Shown here one piece after another: positions 1 through 8,855 of a stretch of DNA of 64,000 nucleotides; position 1 is the first letter of the stretch; each line of letters opens with the position of its first letter. The position numbers and the translations under genes were made by a program. Under the pieces are notes generated by a model. The model searched no databases. It worked only from the letters and a program-made list of their open reading frames with translations, and was not told where the DNA came from. The DNA is from an uncultured Latescibacterota bacterium (GTDB lineage Bacteria; Latescibacterota; UBA2968), in contig OX638329.1 of NCBI GenBank assembly GCA_951812755.1, forward strand, positions 4,968,522 to 5,032,521. The letters are read 5' to 3'.

Positions 1-673
1 GGAGCAAGCAAAAGTTAAGGGGAGACTCCTGGGCATTGGCATCGAGCAGATATGTCAGTTTCGTGGGGAGGGACTCAAACTGGATCAGAAGGGCTTTGGT
101 CATTTCTCTCTACAGGGCCATTCTTTTCACCTGTCAATCCCGGGCAAGCACAATGTGTATAACGCGCTAATGGCTGCAACGGCAGGTCGGGCACTCAATG
201 TGCCCCTACAAGATGCGGCAAAAGCACTTGAAAGTTTTACGCTGACCAAACTGAGAAGCCAGGTGCTGGAACACAATGGAATTCGCATGATCAACGACAC
301 GTACAACGCCAATCCCGCATCGATGCGGGCAGCACTTGAGACCCTATCACAAATTGAGGTAGATGGTCGGAGGATCGCAGTGGTGGGCGATATGCGCGAA
401 TTAGGGACAATGACCCACGACGCACATCGGGCGTTGGGGCGCGAAGCGGGCAATCGGCACATTGACGCACTTTTCGCGCTGGGTGACCTGGCACCGGTGG
501 TCGTTGAAGGGGGGCGCGAAGCAGGTATAGATCAGGCGTGGGCTTATGCAGACCAGGATGCGTTAACCGGGGCATTGCAGGCCTATTTAAAACCCGGAGA
601 CTTGATGCTCATCAAGGGATCGCGCGGTATTGCAATGGAAAGAATAGTTACAGCACTGGGATTTGAGATGTGA
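1..673 (+). CDS. murF: UDP-N-acetylmuramoyl-tripeptide--D-alanyl-D-alanine ligase, 3' part
   Basis: This is the C-terminal part of MurF, the ligase that adds D-Ala-D-Ala to the UDP-MurNAc tripeptide in the cytoplasm. The frame is open from the first bases, so the gene begins upstream of the window. The Mur-ligase signature IPGKHNVYNALMAAT and the MurF-type motif NDTYNANPASMRAAL are visible, followed by the C-terminal Rossmann-like domain (VVGDMRELG, then LIKGSRGIAMERIV near the end). It ends in TGA at 671-673, which lies inside a heptamer-type repeat that separates it from ftsW. It is the first visible gene of a dcw cluster. Identity is secure; only the upstream extent is unknown. Confidence 0.95.
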   Translation, partial: EQAKVKGRLLGIGIEQICQFRGEGLKLDQKGFGHFSLQGHSFHLSIPGKHNVYNALMAATAGRALNVPLQDAAKALESFTLTKLRSQVLEHNGIRMINDTYNANPASMRAALETLSQIEVDGRRIAVVGDMRELGTMTHDAHRALGREAGNRHIDALFALGDLAPVVVEGGREAGIDQAWAYADQDALTGALQAYLKPGDLMLIKGSRGIAMERIVTALGFEM

Positions 674-722
674 GAGGTGCGAGGGGTGGACTTCTCACCT
701 CTCACCTCTTACTTCTTACCTT
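668..722. repeat. Degenerate 7-bp-period repeat with a hairpin between murF and ftsW
   Basis: The right half reads as successive 7-mers (ttctcac, ctctcac, ctcttac, ttcttac). gtgagaggtg at 670-679 and cacctctcac at 696-705 form a perfect 10-bp inverted repeat. The murF stop codon lies inside the left arm. It belongs to the same repeat class as those near 7850, 21670, 25170, 28555, 30800 and 41330. Confidence 0.7.
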
Positions 723-726
723 TTTT

Positions 727-1932
727 ATGACACTGACAAACGAACACAGATATGATCGAACCTGGATTCTGTTGCTGCTCATTGTGGTTATGCTGGTGGG
801 CTTTGGCACAGTAATGGTGTATAGTGCCAGTTCGGGATTGGCGCAACTGCGATTTGACAACAGCAACTTTTTTCTCAACCGCTGGGCCATTCGCATGGTC
901 ATCAGTCTGGCGGTGATGGTTCTGCTAATTCACATAGACTATCGAGTCTGGCGAAAAAAAGCGCGCTTGATGTTGATGATAGCTTTTGGGTTTTTGCTCG
1001 TGGTACTCATCCTCAAGCTATTTGGCATTGGCAAGGTGCGAGGTGCAACTCGCTGGATACCATTGCCGGGTGGACAATTTCAACCCGCCGACATGATGCG
1101 CGTGGTACTGGTGCTTTACCTGGCCGATTCCCTGACGCGCCGCCAGGATGTAATTGAAAATTTCAAATCGGGCTTTTTACCCCATGCCGTGGTAATCGGC
1201 ACGGCAATGGTGATGATTTTGATACAACCCGATTTGGGTACAGCGGTGGCGATTGGGATAACCTGTGCATTGATGCTCTATCTGGGCGGTGTGCGGTTGC
1301 GGCATCTCATGGCGACGTTCGCGGGTCTTTTGCCCGTTCTGTATGTGATTGTTTTTGTTTTTGGATATCGCCGCGAGCGCGTGATGACCTTTATCTTTCC
1401 CAGTGATGATGTGCAAAATACGGGCTATCACCTCGCGCAATCCCTTCTCGCCCTGGGCAGTGGTGGTTTTTGGGGCACGGGCCTGGGACAGGGCCAACAA
1501 AAATATTTCTTTTTACCCGAGCCTCATACCGATTTTGTATTTAGCATTGTGGGTGAAGAGCTCGGTTTGTGGGGCACCATGCTCGTTTTGATTTTGTTTT
1601 TTATTTTTGGGCGGTGCGGATTTCGCATTGCCCGCACAACCCCTGATACCTTTGGTTTTCTATTCGCGTCTGGTATTACCATTACGATTCTGATTTATGC
1701 TCTGATCAACATGGGTGTGGCCACCGGGTTGCTGCCTGTCACGGGACTTCCCCTTCCCTTTATCAGCTACGGTGGTTCATCCTTGATGTTTACACTCTCC
1801 GCGACAGGTGTGCTCATTGGCATTGGACGGGCGAATACTCGAAACAAAACCCGTCACTCACCTGCTACATCGCAAACCATTCCCCGGCACGCGATGTACA
1901 GACGACATCACCTCATCATTCCCCGACGTTGA
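727..1932 (+). CDS. ftsW: Septal peptidoglycan glycosyltransferase FtsW (SEDS family)
   Basis: FtsW is a multispanning SEDS protein of the inner membrane that polymerises lipid II at the division septum. The protein (401 aa from the ATG at 727) has an N-terminal membrane segment ending in VMVYSASS, many further hydrophobic segments, the HTDFVFSIVGEELG loop and the PLPFISYGGSS motif diagnostic of FtsW/RodA. The ATG is preferred to an in-frame GTG at 670 because the extra residues would be encoded by the repeat described above. The tail after about residue 375 is basic and not conserved. Its stop overlaps a possible TTG start of murC at 1929. RodA is an alternative, but the dcw position supports FtsW. 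Confidence 0.93.
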   Translation: MTLTNEHRYDRTWILLLLIVVMLVGFGTVMVYSASSGLAQLRFDNSNFFLNRWAIRMVISLAVMVLLIHIDYRVWRKKARLMLMIAFGFLLVVLILKLFGIGKVRGATRWIPLPGGQFQPADMMRVVLVLYLADSLTRRQDVIENFKSGFLPHAVVIGTAMVMILIQPDLGTAVAIGITCALMLYLGGVRLRHLMATFAGLLPVLYVIVFVFGYRRERVMTFIFPSDDVQNTGYHLAQSLLALGSGGFWGTGLGQGQQKYFFLPEPHTDFVFSIVGEELGLWGTMLVLILFFIFGRCGFRIARTTPDTFGFLFASGITITILIYALINMGVATGLLPVTGLPLPFISYGGSSLMFTLSATGVLIGIGRANTRNKTRHSPATSQTIPRHAMYRRHHLIIPRR

Positions 1933-3305
1933 ACGATTTCAAAATGGTCTCATTCGACGCTGGAACCCGGGTGCATTTTATCGGCATTGGCGGCATAAGC
2001 ATGAGCGCGTTGGCCGAATTGCTCGCCGCACGAGGATGCCTCATTTCGGGTTCTGACCAGCAGGATTCGCCGCTCATCCGGCGTTTGGAACAACTCGGTA
2101 TTCCCGTGCGCATTGGACATGCGCGCAGTGCCACCGCTGGAGCCGACTGCGTCGTTTATACATCGGCGACGGATTCTGAGAATCCCGAAAGAAAAGCGGC
2201 ACGAGAAAACGGCATCCCCCTGTTGCGCCGCGCCGAATTGCTCGGTCAACTCGTGAATCCAAATCCCGCGATATGCGTGGCGGGTACGCACGGCAAGACC
2301 ACCACAACGGCGATGATCTCGACCATGCTCATCACCGCAAACCATGACCCAACAGCTCTTGTAGGGGGTGTGATTTGTGGCTGGGAAACCGCGTTGCACA
2401 TTGGTAATGGCGCGCTCTGGGTGGTAGAAGCCGACGAATACGATCGCTCTTTTTTGACATTAAAACCCAAAATTGCCGTGGTGACGGCACTGGAAGCCGA
2501 TCACCTCGACTGCTACGAGGATATGAACGACATTCGCGCGACTTTTGGACAATTTATCAATACCCTGCCCAACGATGGCTGCGCTGTGTTGTGTACCGAC
2601 TCCCCCGAGATACGCATGCTCAATCTCGATGGGCGATACCAAACAATAACCTGCGGTTTGACAGGTGGCGATCTTCGCGCAACAAGCATTGAACAAGATG
2701 GTTTTGGGATGGCTTTTGACGTGTTGGAAAAGAATATGCGGTTGGGGCGCATACGCCTTCAAGTGCCGGGCAAACACAATGTAACCAATGCTCTCTCAGC
2801 ACTTGGGGTTGGCAAGCATGTCGGCCTCAATTGGGAAGAAATTTGTCGTGGTATGGAAGCATTTCGAGGTGTTCATCGTCGGTTTGAGATACTCGGCAAA
2901 GCACAGGATATCGCGGTGGTTGATGATTACGCTCATCACCCCACAGAAATTGCCGCCACAATTCAGGCTGCGCGGGCGGGATGGTCTGGTCGTCTTGTGG
3001 TCGCTTTTCAACCGCATTTGTACACCCGCACGCGGGATTTTGCGCCCGATTTTGCCCAAGTGCTACAACGGGCTGATCGTGTGTGGATCACCGATATTTA
3101 CCCCGCGCGAGAAGAACCCATTGCGGGTGTTGATGGAAAGTGGCTTGCCGATCAGATTCCCGGCGCAAATTACGCACCTGCGTTAAATGATCTAAAATCG
3201 GCATTGTTAAACGACTTGCACGCTGGCGACCTGCTACTGGTTATGGGTGCTGGAGATATTGAAACAGTTGCCCGCGATATTTACCAAATTCTTAGAGAAG
3301 TATAA
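1929..3305 (+). CDS. murC: UDP-N-acetylmuramate--L-alanine ligase
   Basis: MurC adds L-Ala to UDP-MurNAc using ATP in the cytoplasm. The N-terminal glycine-rich motif GIGGISMSALAELL binds the UDP substrate, GTHGKTTTTAMI is the ATP P-loop, and EADEYDRSFL with EADHLDCYED are Mur-ligase central-domain motifs. Length of about 455 aa is normal. Two starts are possible: TTG at 1929, overlapping the ftsW stop, or ATG at 1944. No strong Shine-Dalgarno sequence separates them, so translational coupling to ftsW is likely. murG, which normally lies between ftsW and murC, is absent here. Confidence 0.95.
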   Translation: MNDFKMVSFDAGTRVHFIGIGGISMSALAELLAARGCLISGSDQQDSPLIRRLEQLGIPVRIGHARSATAGADCVVYTSATDSENPERKAARENGIPLLRRAELLGQLVNPNPAICVAGTHGKTTTTAMISTMLITANHDPTALVGGVICGWETALHIGNGALWVVEADEYDRSFLTLKPKIAVVTALEADHLDCYEDMNDIRATFGQFINTLPNDGCAVLCTDSPEIRMLNLDGRYQTITCGLTGGDLRATSIEQDGFGMAFDVLEKNMRLGRIRLQVPGKHNVTNALSALGVGKHVGLNWEEICRGMEAFRGVHRRFEILGKAQDIAVVDDYAHHPTEIAATIQAARAGWSGRLVVAFQPHLYTRTRDFAPDFAQVLQRADRVWITDIYPAREEPIAGVDGKWLADQIPGANYAPALNDLKSALLNDLHAGDLLLVMGAGDIETVARDIYQILREV

Positions 3306-3309
3306 GGCA

Positions 3310-4227
3310 ATGTACAATGTACGACGCGATTTGCTCGCGAGAGAGATTCAACGCCAATGCCGGGGAAAGCTCAAGCGCGATGAACCCCTCGCCAAACATA
3401 CAACATTTGGGTTGGGCGGTACTGCAGACCTCTTTTTTGCACCAGCCGATCTCAGTGATCTGGCCATTGCTGTACCACTGATCAAAGACGCTGGGCTTCC
3501 GATTTTTCCGCTGGGTGGGGGAACAAATACCCTCGTGCGCGACAGTGGATTCCGCGGGTTGGTCATTTCACTGACAGCGGGCGCGCGGCGCATTGAAATT
3601 GGGAATGACGAAGGCGTCATACAGGCTGGCGCGAGCACGCAGGTGGTATCTCGACAATGCCAGCGAGCAGGCAAAACAGGATTGGAATTTGGGTGCGGGA
3701 TTCCCGGCACCATCGGCGGCGCAATACGGGGCAATGCCGGTGCCTGGGGAGGCGAAACGATGGATCGTATAAACTGGTTGCGCGGTATTGATCTTAGAAC
3801 GGGTCGGGAAATTCACCTCGAGCAATCCAACATTTCTTTCGGATATCGACACACTGACTTGCCCCGTGATCTGCTCATTGTCGAAGCTGGGTTTCGACTT
3901 GCAGAAGGCGATCCCAAAACCATTGCCACCGGGATGGATCGCATGTTGGCAGAGCGCAAGAGTACACAACCGCTGTCAAACCGCAGTTCGGGGTGCATTT
4001 TTAAGAATCCACCGGGGCATTCTGCGGGAGCACTCATCGACAGTGCTGGATGCAAAAGAATGTCGATAGGGGCAGTGAAAGTTTCGGATGTACACGCCAA
4101 TTTTATGGTCAACCTCGGTGGGCATTCCACCGAAGATGTACTCGCGCTGATCGCGCGGGTTCAAAAGCGCGTTTTTCAGGTTCACAAAATTGAATTGGAG
4201 ACAGAAGTAAGAATATTGGGTGAATAA
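3310..4227 (+). CDS. murB: UDP-N-acetylenolpyruvoylglucosamine reductase
   Basis: MurB reduces UDP-GlcNAc-enolpyruvate to UDP-MurNAc with FAD and NADPH. The 305-aa protein shows the FAD-binding motifs PLGGGTNTLV and GCGIPGTIGGAIRGNAG. The catalytic loop is SSGCIFKNPPG, with Cys where E. coli MurB has Ser; many homologues have Cys here. The C-terminus (KVSDVHANFMVN) is of the shorter MurB type. The ATG at 3310 is preferred to upstream in-frame alternatives inside murC. It ends in TAA at 4225-4227, adjacent to ftsQ. Confidence 0.94.
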   Translation: MYNVRRDLLAREIQRQCRGKLKRDEPLAKHTTFGLGGTADLFFAPADLSDLAIAVPLIKDAGLPIFPLGGGTNTLVRDSGFRGLVISLTAGARRIEIGNDEGVIQAGASTQVVSRQCQRAGKTGLEFGCGIPGTIGGAIRGNAGAWGGETMDRINWLRGIDLRTGREIHLEQSNISFGYRHTDLPRDLLIVEAGFRLAEGDPKTIATGMDRMLAERKSTQPLSNRSSGCIFKNPPGHSAGALIDSAGCKRMSIGAVKVSDVHANFMVNLGGHSTEDVLALIARVQKRVFQVHKIELETEVRILGE

Positions 4228-4250
4228 TGAACTCTTCTCAGGAGGATTTT

Positions 4251-5069
4251 ATGTCTGGGTATAAACCAATCTATATATCTCACAGGTCTGAAAATACAAA
4301 GGACGCGGTGAATACGACCCTGAATACAACGCCTACACCGCAGAAGCGTCCGCGAAAACTCGCACGCTGGGTGATTGTTATGACACTGATGAGTCTGCTG
4401 GTTGTGGGTATCCAAAATGCCTATTCATCGCTTGCAGATTCAGACTTCTTTCTCGTGACACATATTCGGGTCCTCGGCAACTCCCTGATGTCTGAAGCTG
4501 AGGTCGTGGCTCTTTCGCAATTGCAGGTGGGCGCAAATCTGTTTACCTGTGATATAACATCTGCAACAGAACGCGTGGCACAACACCCAATGGTCAAAAA
4601 GGTGCTGCTACATAGAGAATTACCGGAAACACTGGTCATTAGCATTGAGGAACGCCAGCCTGTTGGGCTGTTGAACACGCCCAAAGGTCTGATGGGACTG
4701 GATGAGTCCGGCAAAATTTTCCCTCTGTCTCCTGCTGAGCAGGTGGATTTGCCCATTCTGACGGGTGTCGATTTGCAAAGGGATAAGGATGGCTCCTGGG
4801 CAAGTGCTCTGGCGGGATTTGTGACGGAATTACAAACCCGTACACCGGCATTTTGGCGCGAAATTTCAGAAATCTGCACGGACAATCCCTATTCTGCTAC
4901 GGTTTATCTGGTGGCCGATGATCTGGCCCTCAAAATGCGTTTTGAAAAACCCGAAAAACAGATTCGAAATTTCCGTGCCTACACCCAGACCACATCTGGA
5001 ATTGCCACAGACCTCGCGTATATTGACCTGCGCTATCGAGATCAAGTAATCGTGGGAAGGCGGCAGTAG
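4251..5069 (+). CDS. ftsQ: Cell division protein FtsQ/DivIB
   Basis: FtsQ is a bitopic divisome protein that links early and late division proteins in the periplasm. The 272-aa product has a basic cytoplasmic N-terminus, one membrane segment at about residues 43-60, then a POTRA domain (FLVTHIRVLGNSLMSEAEVV) and the FtsQ beta domain (LVISIEERQPVGLL, LPILTGV). The ATG at 4251 is chosen because a perfect AGGAGG lies 7 bases upstream; an ATG at 4227 overlaps the murB stop but has no ribosome-binding site. Divergent sequence is usual for FtsQ; position between murB and ftsA supports the call. Confidence 0.88.
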   Translation: MSGYKPIYISHRSENTKDAVNTTLNTTPTPQKRPRKLARWVIVMTLMSLLVVGIQNAYSSLADSDFFLVTHIRVLGNSLMSEAEVVALSQLQVGANLFTCDITSATERVAQHPMVKKVLLHRELPETLVISIEERQPVGLLNTPKGLMGLDESGKIFPLSPAEQVDLPILTGVDLQRDKDGSWASALAGFVTELQTRTPAFWREISEICTDNPYSATVYLVADDLALKMRFEKPEKQIRNFRAYTQTTSGIATDLAYIDLRYRDQVIVGRRQ

Positions 5070-5094
5070 TTCATTAGTGAAAGGAACCCACAAG

Positions 5095-6315
5095 ATGGAT
5101 CGAATTGTTGGACTCGATATTGGCTCCACCAAGATCTGTGTTGTTGTAGCTGAAGTGGAAGATGACGGCACGCCCAAAATTACGGGATTGGGCAGTAGTC
5201 CCTCCCAGGGCCTCAAGCGCGGTGTGGTGATCAATGTGGAAAATACCGTGCAATCTATCCGCACAGCTATAGAAGAAGCTCAGGAAATGTCGGGCACGCG
5301 CATTGGTGCTGTTTATGCGGGCATTGCCGGAGATCATATTCGCAGCGTGAATACGCGAGCGGTTGTGGCCGTGTCGGGGCCGGACAATGAGATTACAGCC
5401 AATGATGAAGAACGCGCGATTGAAGCAGCCAAAGCGGTATCTATTCCCATGGATCGGGAAATTGTTCATGTGCTGCCACAGTCTTTTGTGGTTGACGACC
5501 AGCCCGGTATTAAAGACCCCATTGGCATGTCGGGCGTGAGACTTGAAGTCGATGTACACATTGTAACCGGTGCCGTAACCTCAGCACAGAATATCTGCAA
5601 AAGTATTCGTCGCGCAGGTGTAGAGGTGGTAGATCTGGTGCTCGAACCCATTGCTTCGAGTTATGCGGTATTGACACCTGACGAAGAGGAAATGGGCGTG
5701 GCATTGGTCGATATCGGAGGGGGCACGACCGACCTGGCGGTATTTTACGACGGTGCTATTCGCCATACGGCCGTTGTGGGATTAGGGGGGGCAAATGTGA
5801 CAAACGATATGGCTATTGGTTTGCGAACGCCCTGGAAACAAGCCGAAGCTATGAAGAGAGAAAGCGGCTGTGCATTGCAATCGCTGGTCAGACCCAACGA
5901 TATGGTCGATGTACCGGGAGTTGCCGGACGCCCTTCTCGCAAGGTGTCTCGGGCGAAAATGGCCGCGATTATTGAGGCGCGTATGGAAGAAGTTTTTGGT
6001 CATATAAATCAGGAGATTCACCGCACCGACTATGCCGATCTGCTGGGAGCGGGCGTCGTGCTCACAGGTGGAGGTTCAATGCTCCAGGGCTGTGCTGAAC
6101 TGGCCAAAGAAATTTTTGACTTGCCCGTGGCGATTGGCAAACCCCGAGGGATAACGGGGCGGGCCAATGCCGTGAGCGAACCGCTCTATGCCACCGCTGT
6201 TGGGCTGGTGCAATTCGGGCTGTTTCACCAAAATGGTAATTTTATATCCGATGACGGCGATTTTTTTGATTCAGTTTTTGGTCGTATGAAACACTGGATT
6301 CAGAATTTCTTTTAA
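5095..6315 (+). CDS. ftsA: Cell division protein FtsA
   Basis: FtsA is an actin-like ATPase that tethers FtsZ to the membrane. The 406-aa protein begins VGLDIGSTKICVVV (phosphate 1 motif), with VALVDIGGGTTDLAVF (phosphate 2) and GVVLTGGGSMLQG (adenosine motif). The C-terminus FGRMKHWIQNFF resembles the amphipathic membrane-targeting helix. The ATG at 5095 has GAAAGGA about 9 bases upstream; the GTG at 5077 is rejected because it contains this site. ftsZ follows after a 313-bp gap holding an inverted-repeat element. Confidence 0.95.
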   Translation: MDRIVGLDIGSTKICVVVAEVEDDGTPKITGLGSSPSQGLKRGVVINVENTVQSIRTAIEEAQEMSGTRIGAVYAGIAGDHIRSVNTRAVVAVSGPDNEITANDEERAIEAAKAVSIPMDREIVHVLPQSFVVDDQPGIKDPIGMSGVRLEVDVHIVTGAVTSAQNICKSIRRAGVEVVDLVLEPIASSYAVLTPDEEEMGVALVDIGGGTTDLAVFYDGAIRHTAVVGLGGANVTNDMAIGLRTPWKQAEAMKRESGCALQSLVRPNDMVDVPGVAGRPSRKVSRAKMAAIIEARMEEVFGHINQEIHRTDYADLLGAGVVLTGGGSMLQGCAELAKEIFDLPVAIGKPRGITGRANAVSEPLYATAVGLVQFGLFHQNGNFISDDGDFFDSVFGRMKHWIQNFF

Positions 6316-6318
6316 GAA

Positions 6319-6496
6319 GCTGTTTTAAAATTAATACCTGATGTTACGCATGTCAGGCGTTTTGTCATGCTGAGCGAAGCCGAAGCATCTTTTCCACCTG
6401 AGTTGGTAAGAGATTCTTCGACTCCGCTGCGCTCCGCTCAGAATGACAGGGCAATAGCGCGTCGCCAAGAAGGGGCAAAATGAGTTTTAAAACAGT
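6319..6496. repeat. MITE-like nested inverted-repeat element between ftsA and ftsZ
   Basis: Outer inverted repeats are ctgttttaaaa at 6320-6330 and ttttaaaacag at 6485-6495, a perfect 11-bp pair. Inside lies a second imperfect pair, starting tgtcatgctgagcgaag at 6363 and ending cgctcagaatgaca at 6448. The inner sequence resembles the GTCATTCTGAGCGAAG type of intergenic repeat known from many environmental bacterial genomes. No coding content was seen. The stem could fold in RNA and lies between two division genes that are usually co-transcribed. Confidence 0.7.
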
Positions 6497-6628
6497 CTCT
6501 AAAGAGTTTCTGTCTTTACTAATGTTGTGCGTTGCATGTGAAACATCTCCCCGTTGGATGTTTGGGTTGGGCTAACTGATGTTTAATAGCCTATAAATTT
6601 TTATTACTTGTTAAAACAGGGGGTTCTC
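6497..6628 (+). promoter_or_regulatory. Probable ftsZ leader/promoter region
   Basis: After the repeat element there are about 130 bases before ftsZ. They hold an aaacatc...gatgttt inverted repeat and an AT-rich stretch with a TATAAA-like box at about 6592. A -35 box is not convincing. It is the only place in the dcw cluster where a fresh promoter would fit. Confidence 0.3.
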
Positions 6629-7846
6629 ATGGTTACATTTTCCATTGTTGACGCCGATAGCCAGGCCAAAATTCGAGTTGCAGGCGTCGGGGGGTCAGGC
6701 GGTAATGCGATCAATCGCATGATTGAGTCGGGGTTGCAGGGCGTTGAGTTTATTGCCATCAACACCGACGAACAAGATCTCGAACTTTCACAGGCACCTA
6801 ATTGCATTCAAATTGGGCGCGATGTGACAAAAGGGTTAGGCGCGGGTGCCAATCCCGAAATTGGCGCAGAAGCAATCGAAGAAAACCGAGACGAGGTGGC
6901 CGAGGCATTGGCCGGATCTGATATGGTTTTTGTGACCGCAGGCATGGGGGGCGGCACGGGCACGGGTGCAGCACCCATCGTCGCCGAAATTGCTCGCGAT
7001 GCAGGCGCGCTTACCGTAGGCATTGTGAGTCTGCCTTTTAGAATGGAAGGCATGCCGCGCATGCGCAATGCTCAAGCGGGTATTGATTCCTTGAAAAGAT
7101 CTTCGGATACGGTGATTATTATTCCCAATCAGCGGCTTTTAGAAATCAGTTCAGAAGATACAACACTGACAGAGGCGTTTCTCATCGCCGATGATATTTT
7201 GTTGCAGGCTACGCGGGGTATTTCCGATTTGATCACCATACCCGGCGAGGTAAATCTCGACTTTAATGACGTGCGTACGGTGATGCAAGCCGGTGGCGAT
7301 GCGCTAATGGGTACAGCCGAGGCTTCGGGCGAAGATCGGGCGATTACAGCAGCTGAAAAAGCATTGAACAGCCCATTGCTCGACAATGTATCTGTTGCAG
7401 GTGCTCAGGGGGTGCTGGTGAATATTTCGGCCAGCAGTGAACTGAAGCTGTTTGAAATGGATAAAGCTGTGAATCTCATAACCGATGCCGTGGGCCACGA
7501 AGCCAATATTATATGGGGCACAGTGCTCGATGATAACCTCGGGGACGAATTGCGCGTCACAGTTATAGCCACGGGCTTTAATACCGGTTCCCCGCCGAAG
7601 CCCAATGCGAACATTTCTTACTCGCAATTCACACCCGAACCTCCTGTTAGCACAGATATCCCCGCCTTTATACGCAAAATTGAATCTGAGGATACCGCGC
7701 CTACAGCGACAGAGGAAGAAGTTGAGGAAAAATTTGAGAAAAAGTCCGAGGAAAAATCCGAGGAAAAATCCAAAATCGACACCATATCCCTAAACGATCT
7801 GCAATACCCCACATTTCTCCGCAGACAAAGGCAACAAGAAGGGTGA
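6629..7846 (+). CDS. ftsZ: Cell division protein FtsZ
   Basis: FtsZ is the tubulin-like GTPase that forms the Z ring. The 405-aa protein has the GTP-binding motifs VGGSGGNAINRM, NTDEQDL and the tubulin signature GGGTGTGAAP, then the T7 loop VNLDFNDVRTVM. After about residue 325 comes a charged linker with an EEKSEEKS repeat. The protein ends in a conserved-type C-terminal peptide, LQYPTFLRRQRQ, which binds FtsA and other partners. The ATG at 6629 is chosen because homology starts right after it and a G-rich site precedes it. It is followed by a heptamer-type repeat. Confidence 0.97.
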   Translation: MVTFSIVDADSQAKIRVAGVGGSGGNAINRMIESGLQGVEFIAINTDEQDLELSQAPNCIQIGRDVTKGLGAGANPEIGAEAIEENRDEVAEALAGSDMVFVTAGMGGGTGTGAAPIVAEIARDAGALTVGIVSLPFRMEGMPRMRNAQAGIDSLKRSSDTVIIIPNQRLLEISSEDTTLTEAFLIADDILLQATRGISDLITIPGEVNLDFNDVRTVMQAGGDALMGTAEASGEDRAITAAEKALNSPLLDNVSVAGAQGVLVNISASSELKLFEMDKAVNLITDAVGHEANIIWGTVLDDNLGDELRVTVIATGFNTGSPPKPNANISYSQFTPEPPVSTDIPAFIRKIESEDTAPTATEEEVEEKFEKKSEEKSEEKSKIDTISLNDLQYPTFLRRQRQQEG

Positions 7847-7849
7847 AAG

Positions 7850-7903
7850 GTATAAGACGTGAGACATAAGACGCAAGACATAAGCCCCCCCTTGCGTCTT
7901 ATG
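7850..7903. repeat. 7-bp-period repeat forming a hairpin over the next start codon
   Basis: The sequence reads as 7-mers ataagac, gtgagac, ataagac, gcaagac, ataagcc. cataagacgcaag at 7865-7877 pairs perfectly (13 bp) with cttgcgtcttatg at 7891-7903, whose last three bases are the ATG of the downstream transporter. In mRNA this would sequester that start codon, and it may also terminate ftsZ transcription. Confidence 0.75.
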
Positions 7904-8773
7904 CCCCCCCAAAAACAGGCATATATCTACGCAATTTCTGCCGTTTTTCTGTGGTCAACGGCGGCTACGGCATTTAAGCTGTCGCTGCGCGTTTTAGATC
8001 CCATTCAACTTTTGTTCTACGCTGTACTTGCGTCGTCCATTGTTCTGGGCCTGATTATAGTGGCTCAGGGCAAATGGTCGGCGATTTTTTTGTGTACGAG
8101 ACGACAGTATTTGCAATCCCTTGGAATGGGATTGCTCAATCCGTGTGCCTACTATCTGGTATTGTTGCGTGCTTATGACCTGCTGCCTGCACAGGAAGCG
8201 CAGCCTCTGAATTATACCTGGGCAATAGCACTGGCACTGTTGTCCATTCCCCTTTTGAAACAGAAATTGACCCTGTGGGATGTGATTGGCGGGATGGTGA
8301 GTTATGCAGGAGTGTTTGTGATTTCTACTCGGGGAGATGTAATGGGATTTCGTTTTTCCAATCCCCTGGGGGTGGGACTGGCCCTTTTTAGCAGCTTTTT
8401 ATGGGCACTGTACTGGATTTTCAACAAACGGGATACGCGAGATCCCGTTGTGGGAATGTTTTTGAATTTTGTTTTTGCATTGCCTTTTGTGCTAACAATC
8501 TGCATTGTATTTTCAACTATTCGGATCAATATACTGGGTTTATACGGTGCTATTTACGTCGGATTATTTGAAATGGGCATCACATTTGTCCTGTGGTTGT
8601 CGGCGATGAAACTCACTGATCATACCGCGCGAATCGGGAATTTAATTTTTTTATCCCCATTCTTATCTCTCGTCTTTATCCACTTTTTGGTAGGAGAAGA
8701 TATATTTCCCTCCACTTATGTCGGATTGATGTTGATAATCGCGGGCTTGATTGTGCAACAAAGAAAGTCATAG
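7901..8773 (+). CDS. EamA-family (drug/metabolite) transporter
   Basis: This 290-aa protein has about ten hydrophobic segments arranged as two EamA repeats, the layout of drug/metabolite-superfamily transporters in the inner membrane. The first repeat starts YAISAVFLWSTAATAFKLSL and the second GVGLALFSSFLWALYWIFNK. No substrate can be read from the sequence. The ATG at 7901 is the most likely start because upstream codons would be repeat sequence; that ATG is inside the arm of the hairpin described for 7850-7903. It follows ftsZ but is functionally unrelated. Confidence 0.85.
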   Translation: MPPQKQAYIYAISAVFLWSTAATAFKLSLRVLDPIQLLFYAVLASSIVLGLIIVAQGKWSAIFLCTRRQYLQSLGMGLLNPCAYYLVLLRAYDLLPAQEAQPLNYTWAIALALLSIPLLKQKLTLWDVIGGMVSYAGVFVISTRGDVMGFRFSNPLGVGLALFSSFLWALYWIFNKRDTRDPVVGMFLNFVFALPFVLTICIVFSTIRINILGLYGAIYVGLFEMGITFVLWLSAMKLTDHTARIGNLIFLSPFLSLVFIHFLVGEDIFPSTYVGLMLIIAGLIVQQRKS

Positions 8774-8855
8774 CGTGTTGCCTGAACCGCTTTACACTGT
8801 ACACATCTGGCATTAATTTAATTCGATTCCACAAATGATTAATCAAGGAGGGTTT

